A stretch of DNA of 64,000 nt from Vibrio amylolyticus (GCF_023145695.1 NZ_JAJHVV010000001.1:372001-436000); one strand, 5' to 3'. Counted from the stretch's first letter, positions 45,147 to 54,748 are shown. Notes: generated by a model not told the origin, from the letters alone. A program made the numbers and translations.

Positions 45147-47522
45147 ATGATTGGAAAATACAGTTATCACAATATAAGCTGGTCTTTTGGCCTGATAATA
45201 TTTCTACTGCTATTTCAAGGCATTCTTTCGGTATTCTATCTGCACAAGATTGCTGACAATACCGACAAACTCTATAAGCACCCCTATACCGTCTCAAATG
45301 CTGCACGCACGATCAACATGAACTTAATATCTATGCATAGATATATGAAAGACGTCGCGCTGGCAGAAAGTGAAGAGTTGATAGCGTTGGCTTCAAGCCT
45401 TGTTGATATGCACGAAAAGGACGTGTTTAAGTCCTTTCATGTCATTTTTCGAAGCTACCTTGGCGATGTGGAAGATATTGAAACCGCTCATAGAGCATTT
45501 ATTGACTGGAAAGCCATTCGAGACAAAGTTATCCACTTAAAAAAGCAAGGAAAAGATAAAGAGGCATCTGATATTACACGCCATGAAGGTGCAAAACATG
45601 TTGAGTTATTAAATGCCGAAACACAAAGACTCATAGATTTTGCAGACAACAAAGCAAAGTTCTTTCTTAACCAAGCGTTAAAATCAGAGGCCAATGCCAA
45701 AGTAATCCTAATTTCTTTAATCATTTCCAGTGCGTTATTAGCTCTTTTCACATCCTATTTCGCAATACGTAAATTACGTTCCACGCTACGAGAACTCAGA
45801 AGTCAAAACAAAGAAACCGAGAAAGTAACTCAGTGGGTAGACAGTCTATTAAATGCCGCACCCGATGCCACTGTTATCATCAATGAAGACGGTAACATCG
45901 TGAGAGTGAATACAGCGACTGTCCAACTATTTGGCTATACCGTTGAGGAAATAGTAAATCAACCCGTCGATATCCTGCTTCCAGCCTCGTTAAAAAAACG
46001 CCATAAAAACCTTGTTGCACAATCTTTTAAACAACCCACCAACGTCGCAATGTCTAATCGAACAAACTTAACCGCTGAATCAAAACATGGCGACGTTATA
46101 GCTGTTGAGATAAGCCTTAACTTCATTCGAAACAGAGGTGAACTATTCGCTATTGCTTCCTTGAGAGATGTCACCGACCGTAGAAAAGTCGAAGAAAAAA
46201 TCAAATACCAAGCAAATTATGATGCATTAACAGGGCTAGCAAACCGTTTTCAAGCAATGACTAAGCTGTCTGAACAGATCAAATTGGCGCAACACCATCA
46301 AACTAACGTCAAAGTTCTGTTCTTAGATTTAGATGATTTCAAAAAAGTGAACGATACCTTAGGCCATGAGGCAGGGGATGAAGTCTTGATCGCACTTGCA
46401 AAGCGATTGAAAGAAAATATCCCCGAGAAAGGTTCGATTGCTCGACTTGGAGGAGATGAGTTCCTTATTTCTCTCTATAACATAGAGTCCCAAACAGAAA
46501 TAGAACTCATCATCGACACGCTTCTCAAGCAAATAAAAGGGCCTATCAACGTCGGTGAACATGGCATTGTGTTAACGTCAACTGTTGGTGTTTCGTCGTA
46601 CCCAGAGGATGGTAAAACAATTTCTGAACTTCTGAGACATGCTGACACCGCCATGTATTTTGCAAAGGAGAATGGGCGAAATCAAAAAGCATTCTATTCA
46701 AATTCCATGGCCAAAAAAGTCTCACGACGCTTTGAAATAGAACAACACATCCATTCAGCCCTTGATAACAACGAATTTTCATTGGTTTATCAACCTAAGA
46801 TTGAGTCCGCGTCTGGATCGCCCATTGGACTAGAGGCCCTCATTCGTTGGAATAATCCTCTATTAGGTAGCGTGTCTCCGGATGAATTTATCCCTATCGC
46901 TGAAAGCTCTGGAAATATAATAGCGATCGGATTATTCGTATTAGAAAAGTCATTATCTATGCTCAAAAAGCTCCATATCTTAGGGTTTACAGAGCTTCAC
47001 CTTGCAGTAAATCTATCTCCTGTTCAGTTCGAAAGCATCGAACTTATTCCTCAAATAACCACATTATTAGCGAAAGAAAATTTACCCTATCACTGTCTAG
47101 AGCTTGAAATCACTGAAGGTGTATTAATTAAAGGGAGCCAACAAATTGTAGACTCATTTAATAAACTAAATGAGCTTGGCATCAGCATTGCTATGGACGA
47201 TTTTGGTACTGGGTATTCATCATTGAGTTATCTACACAAGTACAAATTTAATGTACTCAAAATAGATAAATCTTTTGTTCAAGACATATCTAACTCAGAC
47301 TCAGAGCGTGAGTTGATCTTTCAAACTATTCAGCTCGCACACGCACTTAATTTGAAAGTTGTCGCCGAAGGCGTTGAAACACAAACACAAGCAGACATAT
47401 TGTTAGGATCTAGCTGTGACTATATACAAGGTTACTACTACAGCTACCCACTAAATGACCAAGATCTGATTGCTTATATTACAGAGCAATCAATATTGCA
47501 AAATGTCATCCATATTAATTAA
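45147..47522 (+). CDS. Membrane PAS-GGDEF-EAL cyclic di-GMP enzyme
   Basis: A 791-aa protein that can make and/or degrade cyclic di-GMP. Order: membrane segment 1 (~12-32); a ~150-residue periplasmic helical bundle; membrane segment 2 (~186-207); PAS (~230-345); GGDEF (motif 435-439, canonical); and EAL (motif 563-565). The I-site is absent. EAL catalytic residues look complete: EALIRW, NLSPVQF, LEITEGV, MDDFGTGYSS, LKIDKSF and VAEGVET. So phosphodiesterase activity is likely and cyclase activity possible. The next gene encodes a periplasmic binding protein that might act as its ligand sensor. Confidence 0.93.
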   Translation: MIGKYSYHNISWSFGLIIFLLLFQGILSVFYLHKIADNTDKLYKHPYTVSNAARTINMNLISMHRYMKDVALAESEELIALASSLVDMHEKDVFKSFHVIFRSYLGDVEDIETAHRAFIDWKAIRDKVIHLKKQGKDKEASDITRHEGAKHVELLNAETQRLIDFADNKAKFFLNQALKSEANAKVILISLIISSALLALFTSYFAIRKLRSTLRELRSQNKETEKVTQWVDSLLNAAPDATVIINEDGNIVRVNTATVQLFGYTVEEIVNQPVDILLPASLKKRHKNLVAQSFKQPTNVAMSNRTNLTAESKHGDVIAVEISLNFIRNRGELFAIASLRDVTDRRKVEEKIKYQANYDALTGLANRFQAMTKLSEQIKLAQHHQTNVKVLFLDLDDFKKVNDTLGHEAGDEVLIALAKRLKENIPEKGSIARLGGDEFLISLYNIESQTEIELIIDTLLKQIKGPINVGEHGIVLTSTVGVSSYPEDGKTISELLRHADTAMYFAKENGRNQKAFYSNSMAKKVSRRFEIEQHIHSALDNNEFSLVYQPKIESASGSPIGLEALIRWNNPLLGSVSPDEFIPIAESSGNIIAIGLFVLEKSLSMLKKLHILGFTELHLAVNLSPVQFESIELIPQITTLLAKENLPYHCLELEITEGVLIKGSQQIVDSFNKLNELGISIAMDDFGTGYSSLSYLHKYKFNVLKIDKSFVQDISNSDSERELIFQTIQLAHALNLKVVAEGVETQTQADILLGSSCDYIQGYYYSYPLNDQDLIAYITEQSILQNVIHIN

Positions 47523-47592
47523 GTATGACTCAACACCTACGCTCACTCCCTAATAAATTAAGACATTTAGTATTGGCTTTTTAGAATACTGT

Positions 47593-47617
47593 TTTGATTT
47601 GATTTGATTTGATTTGA
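47593..47617. repeat. Pentanucleotide repeat TTTGA x5
   Basis: Five perfect tandem TTTGA units lie 65-87 nt before the possible start codons of the downstream binding-protein gene. Immediately upstream is a small inverted repeat AGTATT / AATACT (47569-47590). The array lies where promoter or leader elements are expected, and copy-number change would alter spacing by 5 bp. Confidence 0.9.
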
Positions 47618-47703
47618 TACGAAGATAACCCCCTATACAACTTGAATACGCCAAACAACTGACTAAATTTAAATAGGGCGTAATGCACAAAATAGGGGGC
47701 TAT

Positions 47704-48456
47704 ATGTTAAACCGCATATCACTATTTAGCTTGTTATTCGTATTTGTAGGGTTTCAATCTACGTCAACTGTGTCAGCCACCAACACATTTATAATGGCCT
47801 TCAGCCAAGATCCTGCAACCAGCCCCCAGTATTCCTTTTATCTCAAAGTCTACAGTGAGGTTTTCACTGAACTTGGCTATGCATTTGAGTATGAGCTGTA
47901 CCCTAGTTTACGAGCATCTCATAAAGCAGATTTAGGTGAAGTAGATGGAGAGCCACAACGTATTTTTGATTATGCAAACCGTAACCCCAATCAAATTCGA
48001 GTCGAGGAACCGATATTTGAAAATAGAACCTTAGCCTTCTCCACTGACCCTACAATAAAAATAGAAACTATAGACAGTTTAAATGGCACTGATTTTAGAG
48101 TTGACTACCTTCGAGGTTCAGTGTGGAGCAAACAATACCTAGAACCTCGTATTCTGCCCAAAAATCTGAAGGCCGTTGATGGAAGCCATCAAGGGTTTAT
48201 GAAACTCATCAACAATCGATCTGATATTTTCATTGTATTGGAGGTCGTCGGCCGCAGAGCATTAGAACATCATACTCTCACCGACTCTGGCGTTATTATT
48301 TTAGGTGAAGTGGGGAGCAATCTATCCTACCCCTATCTCCATAAGTCACATGCCGACTTAGTGCCAAAGCTTGAACAGGCCTTAAGGAATATAAAAAAGA
48401 GTGGTCGTTATAATGAGCTGTTATTCGAAAGCATGCCATTTTTAGACAATCGCTAA
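47704..48456 (+). CDS. Orphan periplasmic solute-binding protein (family 3-like)
   Basis: A ~250-aa exported protein of the SBP_bac_3-like type. It has a signal peptide (MLNRISLFSLLFVFVGFQST, cleavage near VSA). Ligand-domain features follow: YLKVYSEVFTELGYAFEYEL, the arginine-bearing YPSLRASHKADLGEVDGEPQ, FRVDYLRGSVWSKQYLEP and LEQALRNIKKSGRYNELLFE. No permease or ATPase gene is adjacent, so it is more likely a sensory or auxiliary protein than a transporter subunit. ATG 47704 is preferred because AGGGGG precedes it by 4 nt and it starts a normal signal peptide; an in-frame ATG at 47683 is possible. It lies 181 nt after the GGDEF-EAL gene. Confidence 0.8.
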   Translation: MLNRISLFSLLFVFVGFQSTSTVSATNTFIMAFSQDPATSPQYSFYLKVYSEVFTELGYAFEYELYPSLRASHKADLGEVDGEPQRIFDYANRNPNQIRVEEPIFENRTLAFSTDPTIKIETIDSLNGTDFRVDYLRGSVWSKQYLEPRILPKNLKAVDGSHQGFMKLINNRSDIFIVLEVVGRRALEHHTLTDSGVIILGEVGSNLSYPYLHKSHADLVPKLEQALRNIKKSGRYNELLFESMPFLDNR

Positions 48457-48574
48457 TTTCATAACAGTTAAACGTAGGAGGCTTATCAGCCAAAACCTTT
48501 ATTGATACAGATCTGAAACCGCTACTCGATCTCCAGCACATCCTATTAGTTATATGGTTATATAAACGAAAAAA

Positions 48575-48601
48575 CCGAGACAACTTATTAAGTTATCTCG
48601 G
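48575..48601 (-). terminator. Terminator of tRNA-Arg
   Basis: Minus-strand stem CCGAGATAACTT / AAGTTGTCTCGG (12 bp, one mismatch) with a 3-nt loop, followed by TTTTTTCG. It lies 11 nt downstream of the tRNA 3' end. Confidence 0.88.
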
Positions 48602-48612
48602 CTTTAAAAATA

Positions 48613-48689
48613 TGGCACACCCTGAAGGATTCGAACCTTCGACCACATCCTTAGAAGGGACGTGCTCTATCCAGCTGAGCTAAGGGTGC
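48613..48689 (-). tRNA. tRNA-Arg, anticodon UCU
   Basis: 77 nt including encoded CCA. Minus strand: acceptor GCACCCT pairs with AGGGTGT (a G-U at the end pair), D arm GCTC/GAGC, anticodon stem CGTCC/GGATG with loop CTTCTAA (anticodon TCT at 48655-48653), T arm GAAGG/CCTTC with TTCGAAT loop. It closely resembles E. coli tRNA-Arg(UCU). It is divergent from folD and has its own terminator. Confidence 0.97.
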
Positions 48690-48887
48690 GCGATGGAGAG
48701 AATTATACGAATTGAATTGAGTAAAGCAATGGGTTTATTGCTGTTTATAGTTCAAGTGCCTAAAAAAGAGTCATACGCCGTTTTTTTCCACGATCTCACC
48801 TTGACGCAAACGTTTGCTTATGGAGTTTGTTAACAAATTCTGCGACAATAGTTTTATAAGTATTAACCATCCTAATCAAGGAACGTC

Positions 48888-49748
48888 ATGACTGCTCAAA
48901 ATATAGACGGAACTCTTATCTCTCAAACCGTACGTTCAGAAGTTGCTGCGCGTGTAAAAGCACGTGTTAATGCTGGCTTACGAGCGCCAGGACTAGCTGT
49001 TGTCTTAGTTGGAGAAGACGCTGCCTCTCAAGTTTACGTTGGAAGTAAACGTCGCGCTTGTGAAGAAGTCGGTTTTGTTTCTAAATCTTACGACCTTCCA
49101 GCAACGGCTACCGAAGGCGAGCTTCTTGAATTAGTAGAAACACTTAACAACGATCCTGAGATTGATGGAATCCTTGTTCAGCTGCCACTTCCAGCCGGTA
49201 TTGATGCGACTCACGTTTTAGAGAGCATTATTCCAGAGAAGGACGTTGATGGTTTCCACCCATACAATGTTGGTCGTCTAGCACAACGTATTCCTAAGCT
49301 TCGTTCTTGTACTCCAAAGGGTATTATTACTCTTTTAGATCGTTATAACATCGATCTGAGAGGCAAGCATGCGGTTGTTGTTGGCGCGTCAAACATTGTT
49401 GGCCGCCCAATGACACTTGAGCTTCTACTAGCAGGCTGTACAACCACAACCTGTCACCGTTTTACAAAAGATTTAGAAGGTCATGTACGCCAAGCTGATG
49501 TCGTTGTTGTAGCTGTAGGTAAACCTAACTTCATTCCTGGCGCTTGGATTAAAGAAGGTGCTATCGTGGTCGATGTCGGTATCAACCGTTTAGAGTCTGG
49601 AAAGTTAGTCGGTGATGTGGAATATGACGTTGCCAAAGAAAACGCAAGCTTCATTACTCCAGTACCAGGCGGTGTTGGCCCAATGACCGTAGCGAGTCTT
49701 ATTGAAAATACGATGATTGCGTGCGAGCAATACCACACAAAAAAATAA
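48888..49748 (+). CDS. folD: Bifunctional methylenetetrahydrofolate dehydrogenase/cyclohydrolase
   Basis: Interconverts 5,10-methylene-THF and 10-formyl-THF, supplying one-carbon units and NADPH. The 286-aa protein has the substrate-site sequence [20 protein letters not shown] with the catalytic lysine (Y-x3-K, ~50-56), [37 protein letters not shown], the dinucleotide-binding [15 protein letters not shown] and the C-terminal [19 protein letters not shown]. It ends at a bidirectional terminator. Confidence 0.97.
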   Translation: MTAQNIDGTLISQTVRSEVAARVKARVNAGLRAPGLAVVLVGEDAASQVYVGSKRRACEEVGFVSKSYDLPATATEGELLELVETLNNDPEIDGILVQLPLPAGIDATHVLESIIPEKDVDGFHPYNVGRLAQRIPKLRSCTPKGIITLLDRYNIDLRGKHAVVVGASNIVGRPMTLELLLAGCTTTTCHRFTKDLEGHVRQADVVVVAVGKPNFIPGAWIKEGAIVVDVGINRLESGKLVGDVEYDVAKENASFITPVPGGVGPMTVASLIENTMIACEQYHTKK

Positions 49749-49780
49749 CCATTTCATCGTTATAAATCGTAAATACAAAA

Positions 49781-49800
49781 AAGCTCCGAATTCGGAGCTT
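49781..49800. terminator. Bidirectional terminator between folD and mltB
   Basis: Perfect 20-bp palindrome AAGCTCCGAATTCGGAGCTT flanked by A-run and T-run, usable in both directions between the convergent genes. Confidence 0.93.
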
Positions 49801-49835
49801 TTTTAAGCATCTTCAACAGTAACAACAATGCGCTA

Positions 49836-50807
49836 TTAATACTTAATGCGATCCGCTAAATGGCTCACCGCTAGTGCAAAGTAGTAAGAGCGATTCCACT
49901 TCATCAAAACGTTATAGTTGTTATAAACCAAATAAGTTCGGCCATGATGATCATCGGGCATAATGAGCCACGCTTGAATATCATTATCTAGTTTTGGTAA
50001 TGGTCGGCCATCATATCGAGTTATACCGAGTTTACTCCACTCTTGAAGATATTTACCCTTCTCTGCTTCTCTGCCCTGCATACTTATATCAACGGATTCT
50101 GGCACCTGAACTTGACGGCCCCAAGTGTAGGTATCATCCCAGCCTGATTGACTTAGGTAATTTGCAGCAGAGGCAAACACGTCCGCTTTGGTATTCCAAA
50201 TGTCTTTTTTACCATCGCCATTACCGTCTGCAGCGTAGGCTAAAAATGAGCTAGGCATAAATTGCGGTTGCCCCATGGCACCAGCCCAAGAGCCTTTCAT
50301 TGCTTCAGCCGTAATGTGCCCTTCATCTAAAATAGTCAGTGCAGCCAGTGCTTCTTTGCGAAAGAACGCTTCTCTACGGCCTTCATAGGCTAACGTCGAT
50401 AACGCATCAATCACACTATAGCCACCAGTGAGAGCACCGAAATTACTTTCAACACCCCATAGGGCTACAATGTATTGTGGCTGAACACCATACTCATCAC
50501 CAATACGTTTTAATTCGGTGTAGTGCTTGTTGTACAAATCTCGAGCTTGTTTGACTTTCCAATCTGGAACTGCTCTTGGAATGTACTCATCAAGGGTCAG
50601 CTTCTTCTCAGGCTGATTCCTATCAGAACTCACCGCTCTTGGTCGATAAGTAACCCCTTCAAAGGCCTGATTGACAGTGTCCTGAGAAATGCCCTGTTCT
50701 AATGCTTGCTGTTTTAACGCATCGACATATTCTTCAAAGCTCACTTCGTTCGCGATCGCTGAACATGACAACCCTAAACCTAGTATTACTGACAGAATTT
50801 TTTTCAA
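49836..50807 (-). CDS. mltB: Lytic murein transglycosylase B
   Basis: Cleaves the MurNAc-GlcNAc bond in peptidoglycan to 1,6-anhydro products. The ~323-aa protein has an N-terminal signal sequence (KKILSVILGLGLSCSAIA) and the catalytic glutamate in VALWGVESNFGALTGGYSVI. MltB family sequence includes GSWAGAMGQPQFMPSSFLAY, GNGDGKKDIWNTKADVFASA and NYNVLMKWNRSYYFALAVSH. The likely start is a TTG at 50807-50805, since AAGGAGG lies 5 nt upstream; the longer frame begins at 50825. A cysteine (CSAIA) could serve as lipidation site, but the lipobox is weak, so a soluble periplasmic form is possible. Confidence 0.92.
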   Translation of the reverse strand: MKKILSVILGLGLSCSAIANEVSFEEYVDALKQQALEQGISQDTVNQAFEGVTYRPRAVSSDRNQPEKKLTLDEYIPRAVPDWKVKQARDLYNKHYTELKRIGDEYGVQPQYIVALWGVESNFGALTGGYSVIDALSTLAYEGRREAFFRKEALAALTILDEGHITAEAMKGSWAGAMGQPQFMPSSFLAYAADGNGDGKKDIWNTKADVFASAANYLSQSGWDDTYTWGRQVQVPESVDISMQGREAEKGKYLQEWSKLGITRYDGRPLPKLDNDIQAWLIMPDDHHGRTYLVYNNYNVLMKWNRSYYFALAVSHLADRIKY

Positions 50808-50834
50808 ACTGCCCTCCTTGAGCAATTATCTCGA

Positions 50835-51110
50835 CTATTTTTGTTGTGCTTTTCTTGCTTTGTACTCATCTAACAAGTTTTCTTGTCGTGGTGGAAGCTG
50901 CAAGAAAAACCCTTCTTCTGCTAGTGATTTAACAACCACTTCTTTATTCACTTGAGCAAGATTATGCTTGTCTAACTTAATCACCATAACGAATATAGGT
51001 TTACCGAACATTTGCATCAAGGTGTCAGGAACTTGTGAAAAATCGTCCTTCTTCGGAATGTACAGATAAGTCCCTTCTTTCTTAGAACTTTTATATATAG
51101 AACAAAGCAT
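50835..51110 (-). CDS. YcgL-domain protein
   Basis: A 91-aa cytoplasmic protein of the YcgL family (UPF0745). Characteristic sequence is the start [20 protein letters not shown], then [20 protein letters not shown] and the tail [20 protein letters not shown]. The ATG at 51110-51108 matches the family N-terminus and follows AAAGGCG; a longer frame to 51140 is unlikely. Function is unknown. It is divergent from minCDE, and mltB follows on the same strand 27 nt away. Confidence 0.9.
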   Translation of the reverse strand: MLCSIYKSSKKEGTYLYIPKKDDFSQVPDTLMQMFGKPIFVMVIKLDKHNLAQVNKEVVVKSLAEEGFFLQLPPRQENLLDEYKARKAQQK

Positions 51111-51262
51111 AAGTCGCCTTTTGATTAAATGTTGAGTCATTCAGAAAAATAACGTTAAAGTTTTGAAAATTAACGACCACAGCGCTTGCCGTTAATAGTG
51201 ATGGAATATAACATGATATCCATAGCATCCGGCAACGCCCATGTAGTAAAGGCCGAAATAAA

Positions 51263-51925
51263 ATGTCCAGTACTCCCGACTTAAAAGGCAGCAGCTTCAC
51301 TTTGTCAGTGTTACACCTTTCTGATAGTGAAGTCACCAAAACAGTTACATTTCTTAAAGAAAAAGTTTCTCAAGCACCCGCTTTCTTTACCTCAGCGCCT
51401 GTTGTTATCAATATTGCGAAAGTGGAAGGTGATATCGACTTTGTAGCGCTCAAATCTGGTATCGAAGAAATTGGAATGATTCCCGTTGGAATTACCGGCA
51501 GCAAAGATAAACGACTTCAGAACCTAGCAACAGACGCAGGCTTTGCGGTGATGTCAGCAACGAATACTCGCCAGCAAGCGCCCGCAGAAATGGCGCCTGT
51601 AAAAGTCATCCGTACTCCTGTTCGCTCTGGGCAACAAGTTTATGCTAAAGATGGCGATCTCGTCATATTAAGCCATGTCAGCGCTGGTGCAGAAGTCATA
51701 GCTGATGGCTCAATTCATATTCACGGAACGCTTCGTGGCCGCGCTATTGCCGGTGCAAGCGGGCAAAAGCAAGCTCGAATTTTTTGCAATGATTTACAAG
51801 CTGAACTGATTTCTATCTCTGGGAATTATTGGTTAAGCGACAAAATTGAAGAGACGTTTTGGCAAAAGAAAGTCATGATCAACATGGATGATGACTCACT
51901 CAAGATCGAAACTCTAACACTATAA
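51263..51925 (+). CDS. minC: Septum site-determining protein MinC
   Basis: Inhibitor of FtsZ polymerisation away from mid-cell. The 220-aa protein has the N-terminal FtsZ-interacting domain ([20 protein letters not shown]) and the C-terminal beta-helix MinD-binding domain. The latter begins at about residue 115 ([53 protein letters not shown]). It is first gene of minCDE, 16 nt before minD. Confidence 0.97.
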   Translation: MSSTPDLKGSSFTLSVLHLSDSEVTKTVTFLKEKVSQAPAFFTSAPVVINIAKVEGDIDFVALKSGIEEIGMIPVGITGSKDKRLQNLATDAGFAVMSATNTRQQAPAEMAPVKVIRTPVRSGQQVYAKDGDLVILSHVSAGAEVIADGSIHIHGTLRGRAIAGASGQKQARIFCNDLQAELISISGNYWLSDKIEETFWQKKVMINMDDDSLKIETLTL

Positions 51926-51941
51926 TTAAAAAGGAAAAATC

Positions 51942-52754
51942 ATGGCTCGAATTATTGTAGTCACGTCAGGTAAAGGTGGGGTTGGCAAAACGACGTCAAG
52001 CGCTGCCATCGCATCAGGACTTGCACTCAAAGGTAAAAAAACCGCTGTTATCGATTTCGATATTGGTCTTCGAAATCTCGACTTAATTATGGGCTGTGAA
52101 CGCCGTGTGGTTTACGATTTCGTTAACGTCATCAATGGTGAAGCTACGTTAAACCAAGCGCTAATTAAAGATAAAAGAACGGAAAACCTATTTATCTTAC
52201 CTGCATCTCAAACACGGGATAAAGACGCCTTAACCAAAGAAGGGGTACGCCGTGTCTTTGATGAGTTCGATGCCATGGGGTTCGACTTCATTATCTGTGA
52301 CTCTCCAGCCGGTATTGAGCAAGGTGCATTAATGGCACTTTACTTTGCAGATGAAGCGATTGTTACAACTAACCCAGAAGTCTCTTCAGTACGTGATTCT
52401 GACCGTATCCTTGGCATTTTAGATTCTAAGTCTCGACGCGCAGAAGAAGGGCTAACACCTGTACAGCAACACTTGCTGCTAACGCGTTATAACCCTGCTC
52501 GCGTTAACCTTGGTGAAATGCTTAGCGTTGAAGATGTTGAAGAGATTCTACACATTCCACTTCTTGGTGTTATTCCAGAAAGCCAAGCTGTACTTAACGC
52601 TTCAAACAAGGGCGTACCTGTAATCTTTGATGATGAGTCAGATGCTGGTTGTGCCTACAATGATACGGTAGAACGCTTACTTGGCGAAAAAGTGGATTTC
52701 CGCTTTTTAGTTGAGCAAAAGAAAGGAATCTTTAAGCGATTATTTGGAGGATAA
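51942..52754 (+). CDS. minD: Septum site-determining ATPase MinD
   Basis: Membrane-binding ATPase that recruits MinC and oscillates with MinE. The 270-aa protein has the deviant Walker [15 protein letters not shown] (~9-22), [20 protein letters not shown], Walker [17 protein letters not shown], and a C-terminal amphipathic membrane-targeting helix ([11 protein letters not shown]). The minE ribosome site overlaps its stop codon. Confidence 0.98.
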   Translation: MARIIVVTSGKGGVGKTTSSAAIASGLALKGKKTAVIDFDIGLRNLDLIMGCERRVVYDFVNVINGEATLNQALIKDKRTENLFILPASQTRDKDALTKEGVRRVFDEFDAMGFDFIICDSPAGIEQGALMALYFADEAIVTTNPEVSSVRDSDRILGILDSKSRRAEEGLTPVQQHLLLTRYNPARVNLGEMLSVEDVEEILHIPLLGVIPESQAVLNASNKGVPVIFDDESDAGCAYNDTVERLLGEKVDFRFLVEQKKGIFKRLFGG

Positions 52755-52758
52755 CCAC

Positions 52759-53022
52759 ATGTCATTAATTGAATTTTTCCGCCCGCAGAAAAAAAGCTCA
52801 GCTAATTTGGCCAAAGAGCGTCTGCAAATCATTGTTGCCGAGAGACGCAGCCACAATGATCCTGCACCTTCTTATCTGCCTCAGCTTAAAGACGATATTC
52901 TAAAAGTTATCGCTAAGTATGTAGAGGTTGACCCTTCCATGGTTGATCTTAGCTTTGAGCACAAAGACGATGATATATCTGTCTTAGAGCTCAATGTGAC
53001 ACTGCCAGACGAAGAGAAGTAG
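52759..53022 (+). CDS. minE: Cell division topological specificity factor MinE
   Basis: Stimulates MinD ATPase and restricts MinC/MinD to the poles. The 87-aa protein starts [20 protein letters not shown] (membrane-targeting and anti-MinCD segment, residues 1-31) and continues with the topological domain ([20 protein letters not shown]). The ATG at 52759 follows GGAGG by 9 nt and matches the family start; an upstream in-frame TTG lies inside minD. Confidence 0.97.
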   Translation: MSLIEFFRPQKKSSANLAKERLQIIVAERRSHNDPAPSYLPQLKDDILKVIAKYVEVDPSMVDLSFEHKDDDISVLELNVTLPDEEK

Positions 53023-53050
53023 AGCTCAATCCGCTACCTCAAATAAAACA

Positions 53051-53073
53051 AAAGAGCCTCTAGGAGGCTCTTT
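53051..53073. terminator. Bidirectional terminator between minE and hdfR
   Basis: Perfect 10-bp stem AAAGAGCCTC / GAGGCTCTTT with a 3-nt loop, A-rich left and T-rich right flanks, between convergent genes. Confidence 0.92.
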
Positions 53074-53110
53074 TAGATCGTTCTATTAAATAAAATGGAG
53101 AAGACCCAAA

Positions 53111-53998
53111 TCACTCCATCCCTTCACTCACTTGTTGAACTAAGAACGAGCTTGCTGGCTCAATAGTTCCCACAAGAGACTTCACTTTCTCAATAGACTG
53201 AATCGCATGAGTATTCTTACGGTAGCTAATGTAGATCGGGCGCGACCACTCCTCGGCACCATCAACGCGATACAGTTGTTCAGCCTCTAAAAATGGTTCA
53301 ACAAGCGAATAAGGTAGATAAGCACAACCACCCTTCTCCAAGATGAAATCAAGGGCGATTCTACCAGTTGATGTTCTTAAATAAGGCGCTGGAATATTAG
53401 GATGCCTATCCGCATGCTCAAAGGTAAACCGAGTTCCCCAATCAATATACACATACTTACTTTCAAACGCGTTTTCTACAGAAACAGGCGTAGTCGACAC
53501 CAATACTAAGTTTAGATCAGCAATCTGTTCTGTTTTAAACTCATCAAGTTTTAACGGATCAAACGAGAAAGCAATATCTAAAGAGTGATCAAGAAGATTA
53601 CGATGGAGCTGCTCTCTTCCCAATGATTCTGCATTAAACCCATAGCCTTCCAATGACTCCGTCACAACACTCAAGCAATTCTGCAAATAGGCATCCCAGA
53701 TATTGGGCGTGCCACCAATCGTTAACTGCATCACTTTGTTGCACTCTAAAGACAACTCAAATCTAGCCTGTTTAAGTGTCGATACCATGGTTTCAGCGTA
53801 GCCAAGCAGTCGCTGCCCAGCGGAAGTCAGTTGTATATTGTTGCGGTGCCTTATAAACAACTGCACATCAAAGTGCTCCTCAAGTTGTTTAATTCGGGCG
53901 CTCACTGCAGCCTGAGTAATATAGAGATTTTCAGAGGCTCTTCCAAAGTGCTTTTCTTTCGCGACTTCCAAAAAAGTCTGGAATACTTTTACGTCCAT
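53111..53998 (-). CDS. hdfR: LysR-family regulator HdfR
   Basis: Transcription factor. In E. coli HdfR represses flhDC, and its gene is divergent from maoP (yifE) as here. The ~295-aa protein has the winged HTH MDVKVFQTFLEVAKEKHFGR...LYITQAAVSARIKQLEEHFD and the family sequence LFIRHRNNIQLTSAGQRLLG, which closely parallels E. coli HdfR. The ATG at 53998-53996 aligns with the E. coli start; a TTG-started frame runs to 54016. Vibrios lack the flhDC regulator, so the target is probably different. Confidence 0.88.
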   Translation of the reverse strand: MDVKVFQTFLEVAKEKHFGRASENLYITQAAVSARIKQLEEHFDVQLFIRHRNNIQLTSAGQRLLGYAETMVSTLKQARFELSLECNKVMQLTIGGTPNIWDAYLQNCLSVVTESLEGYGFNAESLGREQLHRNLLDHSLDIAFSFDPLKLDEFKTEQIADLNLVLVSTTPVSVENAFESKYVYIDWGTRFTFEHADRHPNIPAPYLRTSTGRIALDFILEKGGCAYLPYSLVEPFLEAEQLYRVDGAEEWSRPIYISYRKNTHAIQSIEKVKSLVGTIEPASSFLVQQVSEGME

Positions 53999-54241
53999 TC
54001 TTTCGATTAACTCCAATACAACAATGATTGATTTAGAAACTGAGAAATCAACGGCCTAGCTTCTTTTATATTATGGGGCAATGGCCTAATAAATAACAAA
54101 ATTAGTTTTATCTTGGCGACAAAAATTATTCGTTTTTATGATAAGCGTCTGTGCCCTATTCTAACCCCAGAGTAATAACAGCTCTTGTGGTACCACCAAT
54201 GTGGTTTTCATTTTGTAATTTTATTGCGTATCGAGGATCCC

Positions 54242-54610
54242 ATGATAGACACTCAATTTCGCCACGGTAAAAAGCGCTTCTACGATATGGTGAAATTTCC
54301 ACGTGGTTTTGCTAAATCAGGTGATTTCACTCTCATAGAGAATGAAATTTTGATGACCTATGGCGAAACGATGTTAGCACTAGAAACCGGAGAGATTAGC
54401 CCTGCAAATTCTGACGAGAAACACTTTATAAAAGTATTAAAACACCCAGCCAAAGCAAAAACCAAGCTTGAACATATTTGGCTTAAGTACGTAAACTTAG
54501 CTCGTGGCCGACGCGCGTTCCATACACTCAATAGCCGAACGAAATTTCATATTTCGTCGCAAGAGTTTGATCATGCCGTCAATGATGACGAAGTGATTGA
54601 AGTTGCGTAG
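54242..54610 (+). CDS. maoP: Macrodomain Ori protein MaoP (DUF413/YifE)
   Basis: In E. coli MaoP acts with the adjacent DNA site maoS to organise the Ori macrodomain. The 122-aa product carries the DUF413 pattern: FRHGKKRFYDMVKFPRGFAK, GDFTLIENEILMTYGETMLA, KYVNLARGRRAFHTLNSRTK. The start ATG at 54242 follows GAGGAT; a longer upstream frame (54185) is not supported. It is divergent from hdfR with ~240 bp between, the location where maoS would be expected. Confidence 0.92.
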   Translation: MIDTQFRHGKKRFYDMVKFPRGFAKSGDFTLIENEILMTYGETMLALETGEISPANSDEKHFIKVLKHPAKAKTKLEHIWLKYVNLARGRRAFHTLNSRTKFHISSQEFDHAVNDDEVIEVA

Positions 54611-54662
54611 CGAGAAATAGAATCCAAATATTCAGGCTGCTCCACAGCCAATACATCAATAT

Positions 54663-54704
54663 ATTAGCGCTCTATCTGACCCCCAATAACGATGGAGCGC
54701 TAAT
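54663..54704. terminator. Long-loop stem between maoP and rimB
   Basis: Perfect 10-bp inverted repeat ATTAGCGCTC / GAGCGCTAAT with a 22-nt loop between the convergent genes. Poor T-runs on both sides, so its role as a terminator is uncertain. Confidence 0.45.
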
Positions 54705-54748
54705 GCATTTAAACTCCGTTTTTCTTCTAGCCTTAGTCAACCAATCTT

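Noticed and set aside
44992..45306. 104-codon minus-strand frame upstream of and over the GGDEF-EAL gene
   Set aside because: Overlaps the membrane anchor of the GGDEF-EAL protein and has no domain content; the hydrophobic stretch is a mirror of that anchor.
48296..48583. 95-codon minus-strand frame over the end of the binding-protein gene
   Set aside because: It runs antisense through a well-supported exported protein and ends inside the tRNA terminator.
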